From CAZEAC01 sp964510065 (GTDB lineage Bacteria; Bdellovibrionota_C; UBA2361; CAIXSY01): 64,000 nucleotides of DNA. Of this stretch, positions 53,691 to 61,595 are shown piece after piece. The stretch is from NCBI GenBank assembly GCA_964510065.1, contig CAZEAC010000019.1, positions 1-64,000 of the forward strand, read 5' to 3'. The notes beneath the pieces are model-generated. The model saw nothing but the letters and a program-made list of their open reading frames with translations, ran no database searches and was not told where the DNA came from. A program made the position numbers and the translations under genes. The first letter of the stretch is position 1. Each line of letters opens with the position of its first letter.

Positions 53691-54551
53691 TCAATTAATT
53701 GCCACCGAATTCACTCGAACAACAAGCTTTTCAGTCGGCGCATTTGGATTCGTCGGATCGATAGCTGCCGGCTCGATGCTCAGCGTCATCTTAAGCCGAA
53801 TTCTCGCGCCATCTTTTGGAAGATTTCTTATCGTCGCCTGACCGGCGAGCGAGTTCGCTGTGACACTCAGCTGTGCAGTTGTACCTTGTGCCGGTACCGT
53901 CAAAGAGAATGTACCGCTCGAACCAGTTGTCGCGCTCGCGGCGCCTGGCGAGATACTTACGCGAGCTCCTGAATATGGAGCGCCGTTACTTCCAACAATT
54001 GTTCCATCGAACACCCACTTACCCGAGGTTTGATTCGGCACCTCCCCGCCAACACCAGAATTTGGAGTTGCTGTTGGTGTCGGCTTAGAAGAGCCGCCAC
54101 CTGGCTCAGTGTTTTCGGGAGTTGTCGTCGGAGTCGGGGCCACCTGCGGTGCGCCAATTTCGATCTCTACAACACTGACAATACCTCGTACATCTACCTG
54201 CAACGTTGCGATTATTTCGGAAGTTCCCGCCGGAACATTATTCAGAGTAACCATCGAATCAATTCCTGGGCCGCGCACAATAAGCGATGGATCTGCGCTA
54301 TCAATAGTCGTCGCAATATCGAAATTTCCCGCACTATCGGTACTCGTTGAATTGCCCGTCTCAGCGTGAATAACTTCGAGATTATACTGCGCTTGGCCAC
54401 TGCTCGATGCGATATACCCTCGGATGTGCGCGTTGGTGGTATCACCAGTACCTGTGGTGCCGCCCCCGCAGCCTTGCGCAAAAAACATTAACAAGGCACT
54501 AATAATAAAAAGCTGTGCCCAGCTCTTGATCTGCGTAAGAGACATTTCCAT
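53691..54551 (-). CDS. Lipoprotein with carboxypeptidase-regulatory-like beta domains
   Basis: The 286-residue product has lipobox FFAQGC (Cys28). Two immunoglobulin-like/CarboxypepD_reg-like units follow (AHIRGYIASSSGQ...TDSAGNFDI and TIVGSNGAPYSGARVSIS...SGTFSLTVP) separated by a T/P-rich linker (PTPTTTPENT). It ends 5 bp before the DUF6502-like gene, and the two minus-strand genes are likely cotranscribed. Confidence 0.75.
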   Translation of the reverse strand: MEMSLTQIKSWAQLFIISALLMFFAQGCGGGTTGTGDTTNAHIRGYIASSSGQAQYNLEVIHAETGNSTSTDSAGNFDIATTIDSADPSLIVRGPGIDSMVTLNNVPAGTSEIIATLQVDVRGIVSVVEIEIGAPQVAPTPTTTPENTEPGGGSSKPTPTATPNSGVGGEVPNQTSGKWVFDGTIVGSNGAPYSGARVSISPGAASATTGSSGTFSLTVPAQGTTAQLSVTANSLAGQATIRNLPKDGARIRLKMTLSIEPAAIDPTNPNAPTEKLVVRVNSVAIN

Positions 54552-54555
54552 AAAG

Positions 54556-55362
54556 TTATTCCTTTTTCCCCGGCACAGACTTCTCCTGTACTAAACCGAA
54601 ACTCCCTAATACCGCGCGACAGGTGGGGCCTCGATAGTTCGGATCGGGGTTTATGTCTTGATCAAATTTGGCAAATTCTTCTCGCGCCCGCAGATGAAAG
54701 GCATGTCCCTCGCGGAGCAGCCACTGTTGAAGAACTTTGATCCCTTCGGGACGGACGCGATCGTATTCGGTACGCAGATGATGATTGGGCAACGCCGGCG
54801 ATTGAGAAACGTTTGCGTTGACGGCGCAGATCAGATCGTGTAGATCACGCGAGAGTATCTGATAGCTCTCAAAGCTGTCACCTTTCGGAATATAGTTTTC
54901 GAATTTTAATTTGACACCTTTTGCCGTCTCTGTGACAGCGCCTACTCTCTTAAGCTCAAAGAGAACAGTTGCGGGATTAAGATCCTGGCTTACCGAACGC
55001 ACCAAATTTGAAAAGTCTTCACTCACAACCAACACTCTTGGCAATTTCTCCTGCGTGCAAAACGCCGGATCATCCTGCCACCGCCCAACAACTTTGCTTA
55101 CTAGACTTCGCGACTCTTCTAGCCGGGCCCCGCCCTCTAGAAGACGGGTAATTTCGCGCCGCCGAAGTCCGGTAAGAACACTAAGCTTACTCTGCGTAGT
55201 TTTCGTAGAGTTCGCGGCTAACTCCCCTTCCGCCGCAGACACGAGCTCTACTTTTAGGCACTCCACTAGATCCTGAATCTTTATTGAGTGCTTCACGCAA
55301 AATCGAGCCACTGGGCGAAGCAGTAAGCGGAGAACTTTTAGCGCTGCAATTCCGAGACTCAA
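54556..55362 (-). CDS. DUF6502-like protein, possible regulator
   Basis: The 268-residue protein starts with LRLLLRPVARFCVKHSIKIQDLVECLKVELVSAAEGE and has QSKLSVLTGLRRREITRLLEGG, a helix-turn-helix-like segment; this layout matches DUF6502 as I recall it. The middle has an LKRVGAVTE segment, and no membrane segment is seen. It is transcribed divergently from the large ELWxxDGT gene and may act on the dyad between them, but this is inference. Confidence 0.65.
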   Translation of the reverse strand: MSLGIAALKVLRLLLRPVARFCVKHSIKIQDLVECLKVELVSAAEGELAANSTKTTQSKLSVLTGLRRREITRLLEGGARLEESRSLVSKVVGRWQDDPAFCTQEKLPRVLVVSEDFSNLVRSVSQDLNPATVLFELKRVGAVTETAKGVKLKFENYIPKGDSFESYQILSRDLHDLICAVNANVSQSPALPNHHLRTEYDRVRPEGIKVLQQWLLREGHAFHLRAREEFAKFDQDINPDPNYRGPTCRAVLGSFGLVQEKSVPGKKE

Positions 55363-55468
55363 AAACGTCCTATGTGTGAAACGAACATTACCTTACCTTC
55401 CATCGAACACTCATTTATCAATATAACATAGCGCAAACTATTGGTAAAATAAAATATTAGTCTACTTA

Positions 55469-55496
55469 TTGACTAGCCTACTCGATCTGATATTCT
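55469..55496 (+). promoter_or_regulatory. Possible sigma-70-type promoter for the ELWxxDGT protein gene
   Basis: TTGACT (55469-55474), 16 bases, TATTCT (55491-55496). It is followed at once by a perfect dyad. The leader to the chosen start is about 140 bases. Confidence 0.4.
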
Positions 55497-55498
55497 TT

Positions 55499-55519
55499 AT
55501 ATGTGCGTTACGCACATAT
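55499..55519. promoter_or_regulatory. 21 bp perfect dyad, candidate operator
   Basis: ATATGTGCGT, one base, ACGCACATAT: perfect 10 bp arms around a single T. Its position at the expected transcription start of the 55645 gene suits a repressor site. The divergent DUF6502-like protein is an obvious candidate. Confidence 0.5.
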
Positions 55520-55644
55520 TTTGTGGCTGCGTTGGCACGCTGCTAAAATAAAGAAGCTGGAGCAACCTAATCCGAAAGACTGATCTATATCAGTCAAGCA
55601 TGATGATGAGGACGGCTCCGCTTCGAACTGAAGTAGGAAAAAGT

Positions 55645-58383
55645 ATGTTCGAAAATTATAAGAAGTTAATCTCCAGAGTCGTCCTTGCTTGCTGCTGCAT
55701 TCTCATCAATCCGTTCCACGGTCATGCCGTAACGCCCGAGCTAATTAGTCAATTCACTCCGGACAGTAGCTCGATCTATCAACATCAGCTCGGTATCATT
55801 AATAATCGAGTCTACTTTGTCCCTGAAACTGGCATTGGTTGTGAGCTTTGGGAGAGTGATGGAACGGCTTTGGGCACAAAGCTTCTGTTTCAGATGCATC
55901 CTTATGTTCCTGGAAATCCGCCTCCGGGAACGTGCGGTATTCTTGATTCAAAACTTACCGTTGGAAACAAAATATACTTTGCAAGCCATGATCAAGATCT
56001 CGGATCTGAGCTCTGGGTTACCGATGGAACTCAGCAAGGAACTCACATCATCAAGGACATAAATTTTCTGACCTGGCGCGGGAACTCTTCGCCTTTGGAG
56101 TTAACTCAGGGGCCAAACGGCCTACTCTATTTCACCGCGAACGATCTCCCGGCTGGACGTGAGCTCTGGGCCACCGACGGCACAGAAGCCGGTACTCGTC
56201 GGGTCGCCGATATTAATCCGGGAACATCAGGCTCGAATCCGAGAAAGTTAACAATTGTCGGCACAGACCTCTACTTCGTCGCCACTACACCCGCAACCGG
56301 CGAGGAGCTATGGGTAACCGACGGTAGCGCGGCCGGCACCCGCCTGGTCGCTGATATAAATATCGGATCGGCATCGACCTCTTTCTATGAGTTTAGAGCA
56401 GTGGCGAATCAGCTGTTTTTTGTGGCGACTCGACCCGATGTCGGGCGCGAGCTATGGGTGTCGGATGGAGTTCAAACTACTTTGGTGAAAGACATGGTTC
56501 CTGGGAGCGAGAGCTCGTATCCTGCGCTCTTACAATCCGCAGGAAATGACCTTTATTACGCCTATTATCCTCTGCCAAACCTTAGCAGTCGTCTATTCGT
56601 TCGCTACACTCCACAAACCAATAGCTTTGAGACCCTTAGTCCAATCGACGATGCTTATTATTCTGAGCTTCTTCTGTATCAGGGTAAATTTTATTTTGGA
56701 GGCCTCCAGGGCCGACCGTTTGTGTATGATCTGGCGACCGCGAAAGGGGAATACTTGTCGACTCTTCCGTTTCCTGGAAGCTCGCTTGTAAGCTGCGACA
56801 AATTTTTCCCGGTTGGGAATGCCGTATACTTTCGAGGCCGAGGCTCACAGGGCGATTTTAGTATTTGGAGATCTCGAGGTACCCGTTCAACTACGGAGAG
56901 GATAACTACACAACAAAACAACGTCGACAGTTTCGCGTACCTTAATGAGTACTTTATCTATCTTGGCTGGACTCCCGAGACCGGAGAAGAGCTTTGGAGA
57001 TTCAAGGAGGACGAATGTCCCGCTAACCCAGATAAATACGAGCCGGGAGCTTGTGGATGTGCCACAGCCGATACGGATTCGGACAGCGATGGTGTTCCAA
57101 ACTGCCATGATGGCTGTCCAGACGATCTCAACAAGACTGCAGGCGGCATTTGCGGCTGCAATGTGCCTGATGTTGACACCGATCTCGATGGTAGTGCCGA
57201 CTGTATCGAAACCTGTCCGCTCGATCCGTTAAAGATTGCTCCAGGAAAATGTAATTGTGGGACGCCGGACACTGACTCGGACAGCGATGGCACTGCAAAC
57301 TGCACAGATGGTTGTCCAAACGATCCGCTCAAGACCACTCCAGGTATTTGCGGCTGCGGAACTGTCGACCTCGATAGCGACAGCGACGGAAGCTATAACT
57401 GTAAGGACCTCTGTCCAAACGATCCGGCCAAAATATTGCCCGGAATTTGTAACTGCGGTACCGCGGATACAGATTCAGACAGCGATGGCATACCCAACTG
57501 TCGCGACGAATGCCCAAATAGCGCGGCAAAAACTGTATCTGGGGCCTGCGGCTGCGGCGTTTCCGAAACTGATACCGATCGCGATGGTACTCCCGATTGC
57601 GTGGATGGCTGCCCCTTAAACGGCTTGAAGACTTCAGCAGGAGTGTGCGGCTGCGCCATTCCTGATTTTGATTCAGATAGTGACGGCACGCTCGACTGCC
57701 AGGATACCTGCCCCGATAACTCAGGGAAGCAGCTTCCGGGAATTTGTGGTTGCTATGTGGCAGACACTGACACGGACAGGGATTCCACAGCCGACTGTTT
57801 AGATCTCTGCATTAATGACGCCAATAAGACTCTTCCGGGAGCGTGTGGCTGCGGAATCTCAGAGGCCGACAGTGATGGTGATCGCACTCCGAACTGCCAA
57901 GATGCTTGCCCCTATGATCCGTTGAAAATTGTTGCTGGCATCTGTGGTTGTGGCATATCCGACGGCGATCGCGATTTCAACGGACAGCCGGACTGTTTGG
58001 AAACGATCTCCGATCCTGTTCCAACGCCAACACCAACGCCAGTTCCAGGAGGAACTGTTGACACCCTCACGAACAAGATTCCGGCCCCGGCGATTCTCAC
58101 CAAGGCAAAGGGCGGCGCTTTAGTACAGCTGCCGACCGTGCTTGAATTGACAAGCTTTAGGGTACGCTATGCTTATCTTGACAGGAAGGGAAAACAGCTT
58201 TCGATTCGTGAGTTGGTTTCTTCAGCGCCGACCTTTGTCATAGTGTCAAAAACTAAAAAGGCGGTCGCCCTTACGCTCGACTACCGACTAGAAAGGAAAG
58301 GGAGCAATGAGGTGTCGCAGTACAGCGCGCCAGCAAAATTCGCAATTAAGAAAGTCGTAAAACGCGGGCGTGCTCGTAAGTAA
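55645..58383 (+). CDS. Large secreted ELWxxDGT-repeat protein with Cys-rich calcium-loop repeats
   Basis: From ATG 55645 (AGGA upstream) the signal is RVVLACCCILINPFHGHA. Residues to about 450 form a propeller-like domain with repeated ELWESDGTALGT, ELWVTDGTQQGT, ELWATDGTEAGT and ELWVTDGSAAGT. Then come nine full units plus one partial unit of about 33 residues with CGCG...DTDSDSDGxxNCxDxCPxDPxK, each with two to four cysteines and a calcium-like loop, followed by a PTPTPTPVPGG linker and a basic beta-rich end. Cell-surface adhesion is a possible role, but function is unknown. Confidence 0.85.
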   Translation: MFENYKKLISRVVLACCCILINPFHGHAVTPELISQFTPDSSSIYQHQLGIINNRVYFVPETGIGCELWESDGTALGTKLLFQMHPYVPGNPPPGTCGILDSKLTVGNKIYFASHDQDLGSELWVTDGTQQGTHIIKDINFLTWRGNSSPLELTQGPNGLLYFTANDLPAGRELWATDGTEAGTRRVADINPGTSGSNPRKLTIVGTDLYFVATTPATGEELWVTDGSAAGTRLVADINIGSASTSFYEFRAVANQLFFVATRPDVGRELWVSDGVQTTLVKDMVPGSESSYPALLQSAGNDLYYAYYPLPNLSSRLFVRYTPQTNSFETLSPIDDAYYSELLLYQGKFYFGGLQGRPFVYDLATAKGEYLSTLPFPGSSLVSCDKFFPVGNAVYFRGRGSQGDFSIWRSRGTRSTTERITTQQNNVDSFAYLNEYFIYLGWTPETGEELWRFKEDECPANPDKYEPGACGCATADTDSDSDGVPNCHDGCPDDLNKTAGGICGCNVPDVDTDLDGSADCIETCPLDPLKIAPGKCNCGTPDTDSDSDGTANCTDGCPNDPLKTTPGICGCGTVDLDSDSDGSYNCKDLCPNDPAKILPGICNCGTADTDSDSDGIPNCRDECPNSAAKTVSGACGCGVSETDTDRDGTPDCVDGCPLNGLKTSAGVCGCAIPDFDSDSDGTLDCQDTCPDNSGKQLPGICGCYVADTDTDRDSTADCLDLCINDANKTLPGACGCGISEADSDGDRTPNCQDACPYDPLKIVAGICGCGISDGDRDFNGQPDCLETISDPVPTPTPTPVPGGTVDTLTNKIPAPAILTKAKGGALVQLPTVLELTSFRVRYAYLDRKGKQLSIRELVSSAPTFVIVSKTKKAVALTLDYRLERKGSNEVSQYSAPAKFAIKKVVKRGRARK

Positions 58384-58449
58384 TCAGTAACAACAAATGT
58401 ACTGTGCCGGTTAATGTGGAATTAGCCGACTCAGCAATAAGGAGTGCAT

Positions 58450-58785
58450 ATGAATCAGGCAACGAAAGCGGTCGCGATAGGAATTATTTCTATGCTAAGC
58501 GGATGCGGAGGACAGGTGTTCACTGCAACCGGACCGAAGCTCGCTCCGCGTCAGACCGGTTGTGATTTTCGAGTTCTTACCACTGCGCCATCTGGTCAGT
58601 ACGAGGAGCTTGGAGTAATTGACGTGAGCCCTGGAGCCTACGGTATTAATGCCACGACCAAGCTCAATGTATTTAAAGGGAAGATTGCCGAGCATGTCTG
58701 CGCGGCCGGAGGTAATGCCGCTCTTGTCGCAGTAAACGGCCTCGGATTCTACATTAAGGCCACAGTATTAGATATCAAGCAGTAA
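58450..58785 (+). CDS. Small lipoprotein
   Basis: The 111-residue protein starts at ATG 58450 with AAGGAG five bases upstream; a GTG at 58444 in frame is less likely. Lipobox LSGC (Cys20 from the ATG). The mature part is YDFR..GQYEELGVIDVSPGAYG..., with two further cysteines (TGCDF and EHVCAAGG). It resembles small outer-membrane lipoproteins of the DUF4156/RcsF-like type, tentatively. Confidence 0.7.
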   Translation: MNQATKAVAIGIISMLSGCGGQVFTATGPKLAPRQTGCDFRVLTTAPSGQYEELGVIDVSPGAYGINATTKLNVFKGKIAEHVCAAGGNAALVAVNGLGFYIKATVLDIKQ

Positions 58786-58820
58786 TTTCTCTGTCGTTTC
58801 AGTACGTTAAGCAACGACGA

Positions 58821-58956
58821 GTAGATTAAAATGTGGGTAGCTTCTTCTCCTCTCGATAGCCTCTGTGCTCTCTGTGGTTTTTAATGCATTTAGACCACAG
58901 AGACACAGAGGTCACAGAGCAGCGGAAATAGCTACCCACACATAATGAGTAATTAC
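58821..58956. repeat. Type B palindromic repeat (copy B2)
   Basis: The ends GTAGATTAAAATGTGGGTAG and CTACCCACACATAATGAGTA (followed by ATTAC) pair imperfectly, and the inner arms GCCTCTGTGCTCTCTGTGG / CCACAGAGACACAGAGG match B1. The right end CCCACAC(A)TAATGAGT.ATTAC is shared with B1. No clear target duplication. Confidence 0.75.
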
Positions 58957-59013
58957 ACGGAGAGTAGATTACTTTTCGCCTACTCGCGCCCCTCTGCATG
59001 CATCTAAAGATAT

Positions 59014-59068
59014 TAACTCGGACTTCTCACAGGTGCGCCGGTAACGGCGCACTGAGAAGTCCGGGTTA
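59014..59068. repeat. Long hairpin before the 59089 gene
   Basis: TAACTCGGACTTCTCACAGG...GCGCC and GGCGCACTGAGAAGTCCGGG form an inverted repeat of about 23 bp with two small mismatches. It ends about 20 bp before the ATG; as RNA it could hide the start or act as a terminator or regulator. Confidence 0.6.
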
Positions 59069-59088
59069 AGGCAAAGGGTGGCGCGAAC

Positions 59089-59583
59089 ATGGACCAGAAT
59101 ACATTACTGATCATAGGGCTTGCGGGCGGAGTCGCAGCGATTGGCTGCGCAATACTCTGTCTTATCACCTTACTTAGTCTTAGAAGCGGCCAGCGTGAGC
59201 GCCGCGAGCTTTACAAAGAGATGTATGGCATCCTTAAAAAAATTGAGGGGCTTACTGCAAGCCGGCGCGAGCAGATGATCCGGCACTATGATTCAATTCT
59301 CGACAATTTGGCAAATCGCCTCCCGCCAACCGTTGCTGCTCAAACAAGTGACTTAATCATCGACACTGAAGGGAAGATCCTTGCTCGACTTGCCGAGCTC
59401 GAACCGAACTTGCGCGAGGATGACGCAGCACGAAAGAAGATGGAAGACCTAGTCCGATCAATGGAGAAACTAGAGCATGCGATTGTCGCAATTACTTCCG
59501 ACACAGTGCGCCAGGTTCTCAATGACAGTCGTCGTGAACTTTTTGAGGACCAGATCTCTAAACAGTCCTCGCTTGCTGCTTAA
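59089..59583 (+). CDS. Membrane-anchored coiled-coil protein, function unknown
   Basis: The 164-residue product has an N-terminal membrane segment (LIIGLAGGVAAIGCAILCLITLL) and a long helical region rich in E, R and K with coiled-coil character (residues 40-145). No family is recognised. Its 3' end overlaps the 3' end of rarD by 26 bp, tail to tail. Confidence 0.68.
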   Translation: MDQNTLLIIGLAGGVAAIGCAILCLITLLSLRSGQRERRELYKEMYGILKKIEGLTASRREQMIRHYDSILDNLANRLPPTVAAQTSDLIIDTEGKILARLAELEPNLREDDAARKKMEDLVRSMEKLEHAIVAITSDTVRQVLNDSRRELFEDQISKQSSLAA

Positions 59584-60445
59584 GTCGACCATTCCACCAA
59601 AGCTCTCCGAGATAGATCGCAGTCGCAACCCATACTAATCCGAAACCGACTGCACTCTGATAGGTAAAAGCTTCACCAAATACAAAAACTGCCACCATGA
59701 ACTGTAAAGTAGGGGAAAGATACTGCAAAAAACCGATCGTCTGTAATGGCAAGCGTCGAGCAGCACTCGCGAAAAGAAGTAAAGGAGCCGAAGTAACTAC
59801 GCCGGCACCGACAAGCAAGATCTTGGTGAGAAAGTCGCCATAAATAATCTCGCCTCCACCCGCGAAGAGCACAAACGCCAGCGCTATCGGCGTCAAAAAA
59901 ATGGTTTCAATAGTAAGACCTTCAAGCGATCCGTATGCGGCAATTTTTCTTACGAATCCATAAAACGTGAACGAAAGGGCGAGTGCTAACGCAATCCACG
60001 GAAAACCTTGCGAGTGCGACCCTAGATAAACGACCGCGGCAGCACCAAAGATCACCGCAATCCATTGCCCTCTTCGCAGTTTCTCACTTAAAAGCAGGTA
60101 GCCAAGTGCGACATTGAGGAGCGGGGTAACAAAATAGCCCAAACTACACTCAAGCGCGAAGCCATGATTAACACCCCAAATATACACTAACCAATTACTC
60201 GCAATGAGCACTGCGCACAGCAGCGCATACAACGCACTTCGCCTGTCTTTAAAAACGTCACGAACCTTTTTCCAGTTGCCAAGGTAAAAGACCGCGCCAC
60301 AAAGAAACGCACAGGACCAAATAATTCGATGAGAGAGAATCTCAATCGCAGGGAGCGTTTGTAATAGTTTCCAATAGACAGGCAGAACTCCCCAGAGAAG
60401 ATAGGAGAGAGTTCCAAAAATATATCCCTGCCGGGCAGACATCAT
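59558..60445 (-). CDS. rarD: EamA-family transporter RarD
   Basis: The 295-residue protein has ten membrane segments and the RarD start RQGYIFGTLSYLLWGVLPVYWKLL, then SHRIIWSCAF, NWLVYIWGVNHGFALECSLGYFVTPLLNV and LPLQTIGFLQYLSPTLQFMVAVFVFGEAF. RarD-type carriers are annotated as chloramphenicol-sensitivity proteins, but the substrate is unclear. Confidence 0.92.
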   Translation of the reverse strand: MMSARQGYIFGTLSYLLWGVLPVYWKLLQTLPAIEILSHRIIWSCAFLCGAVFYLGNWKKVRDVFKDRRSALYALLCAVLIASNWLVYIWGVNHGFALECSLGYFVTPLLNVALGYLLLSEKLRRGQWIAVIFGAAAVVYLGSHSQGFPWIALALALSFTFYGFVRKIAAYGSLEGLTIETIFLTPIALAFVLFAGGGEIIYGDFLTKILLVGAGVVTSAPLLLFASAARRLPLQTIGFLQYLSPTLQFMVAVFVFGEAFTYQSAVGFGLVWVATAIYLGELWWNGRLKQQARTV

Positions 60446-60526
60446 TCAGATTTAATCGTCAACGTAGTAAAAATCAAGGCGCAACCGGAGATAAAAGAGA
60501 GGGACGGGTTGCAAGAAACCAAAAAG

Positions 60527-60560
60527 GCCGGAGCTAGTTATCACAACTAGCTCCGGCTTT
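60527..60560 (-). terminator. Intrinsic terminator after the M50-like peptidase gene
   Basis: A perfect 13 bp stem (GCCGGAGCTAGTT and complement) with a 5-base loop. On the minus strand it is followed by CTTTTT. It lies between the end of the minus-strand M50-like gene and the start of rarD. Confidence 0.85.
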
Positions 60561-60580
60561 GAAACCGCGACTGAAGCTTC

Positions 60581-61282
60581 CTACGTTGCCGCAGGGGCTG
60601 TCGCGTCAGTTTTGCTCGCCGTATCCGAGCCGCTCGAGAACCAGACCGCCACGCATAACACGACAATCGATATCGCGAACCAAACGATTCCCCATACAAT
60701 CGTGGGAATTCCGCTCAGTTCGGCGAGCATGCGCGCGTCCGAATGCAGCTCGCTACGCTGCAAGACATCGCTTCTTATATCAAGCACTGCATAGAATGCC
60801 GAGTAGAAGCCGATCAATCGAAGTGCCATATCGCAGAGAATTCGATGTCCCCAGACACCCATGGCAATTAACGCCAAGGAGAATGCCATGGCAAAGCTTA
60901 GGGCAAAGAAGCCGCGCACGTACGATATCGTCAAGACGAACATGACGACACCAATACTTGTTGCTATCTCTTTGTCCCAGCGCGAACGGCACGCAGCGAG
61001 CATTATCAAGCTGCCAAGTACCAGATTACCTAGGTACCCGGCGCTAAGCGTAAGAAAGCGCCAGCCACCCTGAGTAAGCGCATGGCCTCCTTCCTGCGGA
61101 TTGAGCGCGATCTCCAGTACCTTTCCACCAGTGAGAAGAGTCGCGACGGCATGACTCATTTCATGTAGAAACACCGCAAATATCTTCAATGGGAAAAATA
61201 TTATCCAGTTTCCAATCACAAACAGGATCATCGCGAAAACGATCCAGCCAGCCATAACTGCGCTACGCGAAACGCCTTTCAT
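60581..61282 (-). CDS. M50-like (site-2 protease-type) membrane peptidase
   Basis: The 233-residue protein has about six membrane segments. The zinc-binding motif HEMSH lies in KIFAVFLHEMSHAVATLLTGGK, inside a membrane helix as in M50B peptidases. A second ligand such as NPxxD is not clear, so activity is uncertain. A terminator follows. The start is ATG 61282 in MKGVSRSAVMAGW. Confidence 0.78.
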   Translation of the reverse strand: MKGVSRSAVMAGWIVFAMILFVIGNWIIFFPLKIFAVFLHEMSHAVATLLTGGKVLEIALNPQEGGHALTQGGWRFLTLSAGYLGNLVLGSLIMLAACRSRWDKEIATSIGVVMFVLTISYVRGFFALSFAMAFSLALIAMGVWGHRILCDMALRLIGFYSAFYAVLDIRSDVLQRSELHSDARMLAELSGIPTIVWGIVWFAISIVVLCVAVWFSSGSDTASKTDATAPAAT

Positions 61283-61595
61283 ATGTATTTCTTATATTTG
61301 TGAAATGACAGACAGCCGGCATGTACTGCCGAGTCAATTCGAGAGAACCTACCTTGCAATCCCTGTCCCGGATTGTGCAGTTCCAACTGCATCATCCGGA
61401 ATCGCGAAAGACTTCTACACACGCTCAATTTGGCAAGGACCACGGAGGGCCCCACAGTATAGTAAATTTCAGCGGCCTAAGTCTTGTTCGCCGATTAGCC
61501 TGCTAACCAATTGAGACTATTAGCTTTCTGGTGAGAACCGAATGTCAATCGAACAACAACATAATTATGCAGCCAAACTTTAAATTGGTTAAACT
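61283..61595. other. Intergenic region between the M50-like gene and recJ
   Basis: It holds the promoters of both divergent genes. Two short overlapping frames (61305-61514) have no ribosome binding site or recognisable sequence. Nothing else supported. Confidence 0.5.
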
